From Candidatus Bathyarchaeota archaeon (lineage in GTDB: Archaea; Thermoproteota; Bathyarchaeia; Bathyarchaeales; Bathycorpusculaceae), in contig JAOZID010000010.1 of NCBI GenBank assembly GCA_026014465.1, forward strand, positions 588,288 to 652,287: DNA of 64,000 nt, in the 5' to 3' direction. Every line of letters begins with the position of its first letter. The first letter of the stretch is position 1. Positions 58,404 through 64,000 of this stretch are shown here, in pieces. The position numbers and the translations under genes are program-made. The notes beneath the pieces were generated by a model. That model saw nothing but the letters and a program-made list of their open reading frames with translations. It was not told the origin of the DNA and searched no databases.

Positions 58404-59453
58404 GTGAGCAAAGTTAAGTGCCTGCTGGTTTGTTGTTTTTTGTTTGTAGCGGTTTTTTTGCTTTCGTCCTCGTCGGTTTTGGGTGCGTCGTTGGATTATG
58501 AGGATGAGTTTCAGGTTGCCACGTTTTTGACGCAGGTTGCAGGTATTGATTTGAACGAGTACCGTATTAGCGGTTTTGATGTTTCTACTTGTGAGGTTTT
58601 GGATTCGTCTATTGAGCAAACAAGCATAAACGCCCAGTTGGTGCGGGGCGAGGAACTATTTAGCCTTGAGTTAAAGCTTGTGGACGGGCGGATTTCAGTT
58701 TACTCTTTTTATTCTTCGTTGCCCTCAAGCACAAGCCAAACTATCCAAGTCAGCGTCGAAGAATCCCTAAACATAGCTAGACAAGCAATAGAACGCTACC
58801 AAACCTGTTTTAACGCCGCCTACTGTGAAGGCTTTAGCCAGATGATACCCCAAAACGTACCCGCCGCAAACGCGACCATCAACACCAAAAGCACCCAACT
58901 AAACATTCAACCACAAACCCAAGACAGCCAAGCTCTGCAGTTGCAGTGGCTAAAAACCGATGCTGCTTCTCGCATACAACAATTAGAACTCACTTTGTCG
59001 GTTTCAAAAACAGGCATACTCAGTAGCTTTACTGACGAGCTGGCAATCTACAGCCTAGCCACCGCTAACGCCACCATAACCGAAGAGCAAGCCATCACCA
59101 TCGCAAAACCCTACTACACCGATTACGCCCAAACAAACAACAGGCAAATCCAAAGCATTAAAGCAACCTTCGACTACGCCACCGACACAGGGGCTCTGCG
59201 AAGCAACGACACCATGATGTATCCGCGATGGCTAGTCACTGCTGAGTTCACCGAAACAAGTCAAGAAGGAATCTACGCATACAACGTCATGCTCTGGGCA
59301 GACACAGGCGAAGTCTACAGCCACGAACCCCAAGCCATATTCGTGCACGCCTCAACAGGCGACCCCCCAAATGAAATATACCTCGCCGTAGTGGTCGTGG
59401 CAGCCGCAGCCGTGGTCATAGGCGTTTATTTGTACAGAAAAAGCCGCATCTAA
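58404..59453 (+). CDS. Secreted, C-terminally anchored protein with PepSY-like repeats
   Basis: This 349-residue protein starts with GTG at 58404. A signal peptide (LLVCCFLFVAVFLLSSSSVL) is followed by an outer domain and a C-terminal membrane helix (YLAVVVVAAAAVVIGVYLYR) with a short basic tail (KSRI). Two segments, VSVEESLNIARQAIERYQTC and ITEEQAITIAKPYYTDYAQT, resemble the first helix of PepSY-like domains, and WLVTAEFTETSQEGIYAYNV then MLWADTGEVYSHEPQ resembles the PepSY strands. Weak similarity only. PepSY modules often inhibit proteases. No neighbour suggests a target. Confidence 0.65.
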   Translation: MSKVKCLLVCCFLFVAVFLLSSSSVLGASLDYEDEFQVATFLTQVAGIDLNEYRISGFDVSTCEVLDSSIEQTSINAQLVRGEELFSLELKLVDGRISVYSFYSSLPSSTSQTIQVSVEESLNIARQAIERYQTCFNAAYCEGFSQMIPQNVPAANATINTKSTQLNIQPQTQDSQALQLQWLKTDAASRIQQLELTLSVSKTGILSSFTDELAIYSLATANATITEEQAITIAKPYYTDYAQTNNRQIQSIKATFDYATDTGALRSNDTMMYPRWLVTAEFTETSQEGIYAYNVMLWADTGEVYSHEPQAIFVHASTGDPPNEIYLAVVVVAAAAVVIGVYLYRKSRI

Positions 59454-59457
59454 ACCG

Positions 59458-60225
59458 CTACGCACTGTCGCCTGCGAGGTCTTCAACTAGTTTTGCGACC
59501 TGCTCTATGGTGTACTTGTTTATGGTTTCGCCTTTTTCTTTGGAGGCTTCTGTGGGGTCGCCCATGACGCCGCTGGGGAAGTATTTTTCGGGGTCAGAGA
59601 CGACTTCGAATCGGGGCATGTCAGGAAAGCACGCTAAGCCTTTGGCTTTGACCAAGTCTGCTTTGATGTCCATGACTCGGGAGGTTTCCACATCGCCAGC
59701 GTGCCCATCGTTGGGGGGTATTTTGCATTGCTCGTTTAGTTCAAATGCGAAATCAAAATCCGAGAGCACCATAATGCGGGTTTTGCGTTTGTTGTTGTGA
59801 GGTTGGGTTAGGACTTTTTGCGCTGCCATTCTAAGCGCGGTCATGTGGGTGGAGCCTGCGTGTCCGCTCATGACGATTATGCGGTTAAAGCCGTTGCGTA
59901 TTAGTTCGGAGAGTATGTCGCGTGCAAGACAGTAAAGCGTGTCAAATTCGATGGAAAGCGTTCCTGTAAAGTTGCGTCCTGCATTGCAGATGCCGTAGCG
60001 TATAGGCGGCAAAACTAGGCACCCAGTTTGTTTGGCAACTTCCACGGCTACGTGTTCGGCTTGTATGCTGTCTGTGCAAAGCGGCAAATGCGCCCCATGC
60101 TCCTCCACGCTGCCCAACGGAAAAATAACCACTACACCAGCAGCCGCGGCTTCTTTCGCCTCAAAAGTACTCAACTCGTCAAACCAAACACGCTTCCCAA
60201 CAGCAGACTTGCCAGATTCAACCAT
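59458..60225 (-). CDS. Creatininase-family amidohydrolase (ArfB/MftE-like)
   Basis: This protein has 255 residues from ATG 60225 with AGGTGA upstream (the GTG at 60234 lies in that site). The metal-binding motif is FPLGSVEEHGAHLPLCTDSI (E, H and D ligands), followed by IRYGICNAGRNFTGTLSIEF and the later IVMSGHAGSTHMTALRM with the second His and PNDGHAGDVETSRVMDI with Glu. The Cys in PLCTD replaces the more usual Thr. Members include creatininase, MftE and the archaeal formamide hydrolase ArfB of riboflavin/F420 synthesis; in an archaeon ArfB is the likely role, though not proved. Confidence 0.85.
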   Translation of the reverse strand: MVESGKSAVGKRVWFDELSTFEAKEAAAAGVVVIFPLGSVEEHGAHLPLCTDSIQAEHVAVEVAKQTGCLVLPPIRYGICNAGRNFTGTLSIEFDTLYCLARDILSELIRNGFNRIIVMSGHAGSTHMTALRMAAQKVLTQPHNNKRKTRIMVLSDFDFAFELNEQCKIPPNDGHAGDVETSRVMDIKADLVKAKGLACFPDMPRFEVVSDPEKYFPSGVMGDPTEASKEKGETINKYTIEQVAKLVEDLAGDSA

Positions 60226-60363
60226 AACATTCACCTAAATCCATACCCCATACCGCATCCACGCTAATAAAACGCTTCACCCGCCAATAGAAGCCGCAAA
60301 GCTTTAAGTTGCGTGAAAAAACTATAATAAACGCTCAGCTATCATGTACAGAAAAGCAGTTGT

Positions 60364-60481
60364 GCCGGGGTCTCCTAGCCAGGTAGGGAGCAAGCCTGGA
60401 GATGCATTCATCTTCAGGTGAAGCACCAATCAGCTTGTGGCCCCTTGGGCCGCGGGGGTTCGAATCCCTCTCCCGGCGCCA
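60364..60481 (+). tRNA. tRNA-Ser (GGA) with 30-nt BHB intron, CCA encoded
   Basis: The acceptor stem is GCCGGGG/TCCCGGC (last pair G-U), discriminator G, encoded CCA 60479-60481. Anticodon stem is CAAGC/GCTTG, anticodon GGA at 60398-60400, long variable arm GGCCC-CTT-GGGCC (class II), T arm GGGGG-TTCGAAT-CCCTC. The intron is 60402-60431 after position 37: central helix CTGG with CCAA (one C-A mismatch), bulges AGA and TCA, inner helix TGC/GCA. The mature tRNA is 88 nt. The gene overlaps, on the opposite strand, the last 68 bases of the modC-like ORF. Confidence 0.95.
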
Positions 60482-61616
60482 CTTTCCGTTTCATGTTTTG
60501 CTGTTTTGAGTGGTGGGTTTTTGGGGATATGTTGAGCGCGGTGATTTTGAATTTTGCGTAGACGCTTTCGCCTTCGAGTAGTCCCAGGTCGCCCAGTGAG
60601 CTTAGGGTGAGTTTGGAGCGTATGGGAAAGCCTACGTCTACGGTGACAAGGGCTATGGAGCGCATGAGGGTGATTTCTGTGACGGTTCCGGTGAGGACTG
60701 TGCATGTGCAGCCGTGATGGTGGGGTTTGCTATGGCAGGGCTCTGATGCAAGGATAACATCTTCAGGCTTGAGAGTAACAAGCAAGGTTTTCTCGTCTAA
60801 GCCGCCAAGTCCAGGGGCGGGGATTTGGATGCCATTGATGTCAAGCAGGGTACGGTGGGGTTGGTGGATGAATTGAGCGGTGTAGACGTTGAGTCCCATG
60901 AATTCGGCGACGTATCGCGAGGCGGGTTTGCTCAGTAAATCGTCGCGGTTGCCTACCTGCTCGATGCAGCCGTTGCCCATGACTGCGACCCGATGCGACA
61001 TGATAAGCGCCTCAGTTAGGTCGTGGGTGACGTAGACGGCGGTGATTTTGAGTTTACGCAGCAGGTTCTTGAATTCAAGCCGCAGCGACTCACGCAGCTT
61101 CGCATCCACCGCGCACAATGGCTCATCCAACAACAGCACCTCAGGGTCAGTAGCCAACGACCGCGCCAAAGCAACCCGCTGCTTTTGCCCCCCACTAATC
61201 TGATGCGGAAAATGCCCCGCATACTCGGTCATGCCCACAAACTCCAAAAGCGAACGCGTCTTAGCCACAACGTCGGATTGGGAAAGCCGCTGCGCCTTCA
61301 AACCATACGCCACATTATCCTTTACTTTCATGTGGGGAAACAGCGCCGCCGTCTGGAAGACATAGCCGATTTTACGTTCACACGGAGAAAGACACACCGT
61401 TTTTCCGTTGGCTTGCCCGTAGACTAAGGTGTCGTCAATGTAGATGTTGCCTGTGTCAGGTCGGTGCAGCCCAGAAATAACGTTGAGCGTCGTTGTTTTT
61501 CCACAACCATTTGGTCCAAGTAACGAAAAAACCTCCTGTGCCCCCACATCCAAAGTCAAATCTTGCAAAACCGCATGTCCACCAAACGACTTCGTCACAG
61601 ATTCGAGTCTAATCAT
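60414..61616 (-). CDS. modC: Molybdate/tungstate ABC transporter ATP-binding protein
   Basis: This protein has 400 residues from ATG 61616, which follows GGTGA (ATG 61628 is also possible). Walker A is LLGPNGCGKTTTLNVI, signature ISGGQKQRVALARSLA, Walker B EVLLLDEPLCAVDAKL, then a C-terminal TOBE-like region from about 250 (KTLLVTLKPEDVILASEP) with a His/Cys-rich stretch (CHSKPHHHGCTC) that may bind metal. The last 22 residues (KVAPGEGFEPPRPKGPQ onward) are read from the antisense strand of tRNA-Ser and are probably not a conserved part. It overlaps the permease gene by 8 bp. Confidence 0.9.
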   Translation of the reverse strand: MIRLESVTKSFGGHAVLQDLTLDVGAQEVFSLLGPNGCGKTTTLNVISGLHRPDTGNIYIDDTLVYGQANGKTVCLSPCERKIGYVFQTAALFPHMKVKDNVAYGLKAQRLSQSDVVAKTRSLLEFVGMTEYAGHFPHQISGGQKQRVALARSLATDPEVLLLDEPLCAVDAKLRESLRLEFKNLLRKLKITAVYVTHDLTEALIMSHRVAVMGNGCIEQVGNRDDLLSKPASRYVAEFMGLNVYTAQFIHQPHRTLLDINGIQIPAPGLGGLDEKTLLVTLKPEDVILASEPCHSKPHHHGCTCTVLTGTVTEITLMRSIALVTVDVGFPIRSKLTLSSLGDLGLLEGESVYAKFKITALNISPKTHHSKQQNMKRKVAPGEGFEPPRPKGPQADWCFT

Positions 61617-62439
61617 TTTTTTCACCATACTTTTTTTGCTCTAACACTTTGACGCCTACGAGTATGCTAAACGAGAGCCCAATCATTATCGCTGAGAGCA
61701 CGATGGCTGCGAAGGGTTCCTGTGCCAAGAACAAGTAAATCGCCAACGGCATCGTCTGGGTTATGCCGGGCAGGTTGCCCGCGAACATTAGGGTGGCTCC
61801 GAATTCGCCCATGGAACGCGCCCAAGTCATCATAAGACCCGAGGTGATTTGGCGAATCGACAAAGGCAACGTAACCGTGAAGAAGACCCGCAGGCGTGAG
61901 TCGGTTAAGATTTTGGCGCTGTTGACTATGTTGGGGTCTACGTTTTCGAACGCGTTTTTGGCTGCACGCAAAACCAGCGGCGACGCAACAAACGTCTGCG
62001 CCATGATAACTGCTACGGTGCTGCCTGGCAATGTTATGCCCAAACTGGTGAATGCGGGTCCTAGCAGTCCTTTGGGCGCAAACGCTAACAGCAACGCTAC
62101 ACCCGCCACGGCAGGAGGCAAGATAATGGGAAGGTCCATGAGGGTGTCTACTGCGGCTTTTCCAGGGAATTTGCGGTTTGCGAGCAGGTACGCGGTGGGT
62201 ATGGCAAAGACAAAGGAGGCGGCGGTTGCGGCGGTGGAGGTTAAAAGCCCCAAGGCGAGGGCGTTGAGTATGGCGGGGTTTTGCAGGTACACGACGGTTT
62301 GGGCAGGTTCCATACGCAGGAAAACCGCGACGATGGGCGTGGCGATGAACAGCACAAACGCTGTGATGAGGCTGCCTGAAACCACCAGCACCAGCTTGTT
62401 TGAAACGCGGCTACCCACAGGAAACTTCAACTTTGCCAC
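61609..62439 (-). CDS. modB: Molybdate/tungstate ABC transporter permease
   Basis: This 276-residue protein has about six membrane helices (LVVSGSLITAFVLFIATPIV; ALALGLLTSTAATAASFVFA; others; and a last IVLSAIMIGLSFSILVGV). It is the BPD inner membrane component type, with the EAA-like cytoplasmic loop ANILTD region read here as KILTDSRLRVFFTVTLPLS and GEFGATLMFAGNLPGITQTM, the ModB/WtpB signature for oxyanion uptake. GTG 62439 is the start. It lies between modC (8-bp overlap) and modA (50-nt gap), so the three form one operon. Confidence 0.9.
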   Translation of the reverse strand: MAKLKFPVGSRVSNKLVLVVSGSLITAFVLFIATPIVAVFLRMEPAQTVVYLQNPAILNALALGLLTSTAATAASFVFAIPTAYLLANRKFPGKAAVDTLMDLPIILPPAVAGVALLLAFAPKGLLGPAFTSLGITLPGSTVAVIMAQTFVASPLVLRAAKNAFENVDPNIVNSAKILTDSRLRVFFTVTLPLSIRQITSGLMMTWARSMGEFGATLMFAGNLPGITQTMPLAIYLFLAQEPFAAIVLSAIMIGLSFSILVGVKVLEQKKYGEKND

Positions 62440-62489
62440 CCCAAGTCATAACCGAAACGGCAAACAGGCAAACTGTTGAGTTTGTGTCA

Positions 62490-63380
62490 TCAGGTTCCAA
62501 ATCCAAACTTTTTCAGTTGCTCTTGTCCTTGGCTGGAGAGCCAGAAATCCACGTACGCAGAGGCTAAATCAGGCTTGCCAGTGCCGCCTATGACTGCTAA
62601 GCCGTAGGTTCCCTGCGTGTTCACTTCGGCGGGTACTTGTATAACTTGAAGTTGCGAACCTGAAAGCCCCGCGTAAGCTGCATCAGACATAAAAGCCATA
62701 CCTGCGTCGACGGTGCCCAAGTTGAGGGCGACTTTGCCCACTACGGCTTCTACGGTGGTTTCGTAGGAGACAACGTTGGATAGGAAGCGTTCTTTGTAGT
62801 TTTCCCATTCTGCGCCGCGGTACTGGGGGCTGCTTTGGTTGCCCCAGGTGGAGTCGATTTTTGTTAGGGTGGTGTTGGTGTAGGTGCCTACTGGGATGGC
62901 GGTGTCGGCTATGACGATGTTTACGTCTGGAGCGGCAAGGTCAAGCAGGCTGGTTATGTTTTTGGGGTTATCCTGAGGCGTTAGCACCGCTAGGGTGTTG
63001 GTAGTAAAGTTGTAGTATTGGTCGTTGTATAGGTAGCCTGATTCGCAGAGTTGCTTTGTCCATTTGAAATGCGCAGACAAGTAGACGTCTCCAGGGGAGC
63101 CTGCGAGGATTTGCTGGTAGAGGCTGTTGGAACTGCAGGAGTTGAAGATTATTTTGCAGTTATGCTTCGCTTCGAAGTCTTCGCGGGCGTCTTCAACCAT
63201 GTTAAACAAGCTGGCAGCAACAAAAACCCGCAGCTCCACCGCAGACTCAGGCTCAGACGACCCCGTCGGCGAATCCTCAGGGCTAGGTGCGGCAAGCAAA
63301 TCCGCGTAACCCGCATACAAGCTCAACCCAAACACCGCCGCAGCCAAACAGCAATACATCAGTACATGCTTCTTGTTCAT
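62490..63380 (-). CDS. modA: Molybdate/tungstate ABC transporter substrate-binding protein
   Basis: This protein has 296 residues from ATG 63380 behind AGGTGAG. A signal/anchor segment (VLMYCCLAAAVFGLSLYAGY) precedes the periplasmic-type binding fold: ELRVFVAASLFNMVEDARED, NSCSSNSLYQQILAGSPGDV and LSAHFKWTKQLCESGYLYND match the ModA/WtpA oxyanion pocket (A-S-L at the first strand, S-S-x-x-L-x-x-Q-I-x-x-G at the second). VNLGTVDAGMAFM-like text (LNLGTVDAGMAFMSDAAYAG) forms the other side. It is anchored outside. Whether it prefers molybdate or tungstate cannot be read. Confidence 0.9.
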   Translation of the reverse strand: MNKKHVLMYCCLAAAVFGLSLYAGYADLLAAPSPEDSPTGSSEPESAVELRVFVAASLFNMVEDAREDFEAKHNCKIIFNSCSSNSLYQQILAGSPGDVYLSAHFKWTKQLCESGYLYNDQYYNFTTNTLAVLTPQDNPKNITSLLDLAAPDVNIVIADTAIPVGTYTNTTLTKIDSTWGNQSSPQYRGAEWENYKERFLSNVVSYETTVEAVVGKVALNLGTVDAGMAFMSDAAYAGLSGSQLQVIQVPAEVNTQGTYGLAVIGGTGKPDLASAYVDFWLSSQGQEQLKKFGFGT

Positions 63381-63389
63381 TCTACTCAC

Positions 63390-64000
63390 CTACGCGGGTA
63401 TGTCCATGCGCAAATCTGCGGCTGCTGCGCTCTCGCGGTTCTCGCTGCGGGGCAGTAAGCTAAGGTTTTGGAGGATTTTTTTGAATTCTTCTTCTTTGAG
63501 GGATTCGCGTTTGCCGTTTGCGTAGATTGCTTTGACTTCGCGAACAACGGCGGCTAGGGTTTCGTTGTTGGGGTAGTTGCCTGTGACTTCAATGATTTTG
63601 TGTTTGATTATGCCTTTGCCTGATTGTTTGCCTATGGTTAGGTGCCGTGTGTTACCGACTAGTTCGGGTGGGTAGGGTTCGTAGGTCCAGGGGTTGCTTA
63701 GGACGCCGTAGGTGTGTATGCCTGATTCGTGGGTGAAGCCGTATTCGCCTACGATGGCTTTGTTTGAGGGAACCACAAAGCCTGTGGCTTGGCTGATGAA
63801 GTCGGCGATTTGCTTGAATTTCTGGGTTTTGCCCTCGTATTTTTTGACGCCATAATGCAAGTACAAGTTAAGCAGGATTTTCTCGGTTTCCGCGTTTCCC
63901 GCGCGCTCGCCAATGCCCAGATACGTCGTGTTAATGTAAATCTTATCCCACAGACCCGAAGCCGCCCGAACCGCCGCCAACGTATTTGCTACGGCGTTGC
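63390..64000 (-). CDS. LeuA/homocitrate synthase-family enzyme, C-terminal part
   Basis: The gene runs off the right edge, so only about 203 residues are seen. IYINTTYLGIGERAGNAETE is the conserved GIGERAGNA motif of isopropylmalate, citramalate and homocitrate synthases, and the Zn-side FTHESGIHTYGVLSN (H-x-S-G-I-H) follows. HLTIGKQSGKGIIKHKI and the terminal regulatory-like stretch end at MDIPA. It joins acetyl-CoA to a 2-oxoacid; which one cannot be told from this part. The stop overlaps the GTG region before modA, so it may be co-transcribed with the ABC transporter, perhaps by chance. Confidence 0.85.
   Translation of the reverse strand, partial: NAVANTLAAVRAASGLWDKIYINTTYLGIGERAGNAETEKILLNLYLHYGVKKYEGKTQKFKQIADFISQATGFVVPSNKAIVGEYGFTHESGIHTYGVLSNPWTYEPYPPELVGNTRHLTIGKQSGKGIIKHKIIEVTGNYPNNETLAAVVREVKAIYANGKRESLKEEEFKKILQNLSLLPRSENRESAAAADLRMDIPA

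Noticed and set aside
60414-60480. Protein domain with GEGFEPPRPKGPQ at the end of the ABC ATPase
   Set aside because: This text is the well-known false translation of the antisense strand of a tRNA gene (tRNA-Ser here).

Overview
The window is archaeal. Direct markers are an interrupted cbf5 gene with a bulge-helix-bulge (BHB) intron, two tRNA genes with BHB introns, a tRNA-splicing endonuclease, ribosomal protein L14e, an ESCRT-III (CdvB-type) protein, a UbiA-type lipid prenyltransferase, an archaeal/eukaryal-type glycyl-tRNA synthetase, and TATA boxes in front of Shine-Dalgarno-led genes. The mix of cbf5 intron, ESCRT-III and DUF996 proteins suggests a TACK-group archaeon, most likely Bathyarchaeia-like. 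That placement is inference. No rRNA, CRISPR array or transposase was found.

Layout. 1-4633: an ABC-2 permease end, then a leftward operon of a winged-helix regulator, a small secreted protein, two membrane-anchored proteins and an ABC-2 exporter. 4913-6818: lysine 2,3-aminomutase plus an EctA-like acetyltransferase (probable N-acetyl-beta-lysine osmolyte pathway). 7030-12581: a multi-PAS histidine kinase, a MazG-like protein and SufC-SufB. 12714-20501: membrane proteins, a TiaS-like protein, a 37-bp direct repeat at a gene start, an MBL hydrolase, an ArsM-like methyltransferase, a RelE-type toxin pair, tRNA-Leu(CAA) and PepF. 20619-27540: superoxide reductase, a small-protein operon (locus A), a thiolase with its DUF35 partner, a DUF996 protein and an unrecognised operon with an HExxH protein.

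27663-31021 encodes a compact Smc5/6-like ATPase with kleisin-like and KITE-like partners. 31297-34561 holds regulators, a second small-protein cassette (locus B) and glucan phosphorylase. 34884-45422 has transporters, a flavin reductase-like protein, AsnRS, a beta-propeller protein, a membrane-anchored HTH protein and citrate synthase. 45509-49627 carries a collagen-containing tail-fibre-like protein with two small neighbours and a CdvB-like protein. 50136-59453 is core metabolism and translation: UbiA, a nucleotidyltransferase, EndA, GlyRS, L14e, Cbf5 and a methyltransferase. 59458-64000 has a creatininase-family protein, tRNA-Ser(GGA), a molybdate/tungstate ABC transporter and the end of a LeuA/homocitrate-synthase-family gene.

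The main findings are these. (1) A 34-nt BHB intron splits the codon of the catalytic Asp of Cbf5. The EndA encoded in the same window is the enzyme expected to cut it. (2) An SMC-kleisin-KITE operon has an Smc6-like head but no room for a normal hinge. (3) Two small-protein cassettes share protein sequence, translational coupling, and an upstream palindrome plus TATA box at identical spacing. (4) A roughly 75-bp intergenic element with a C tract occurs twice.
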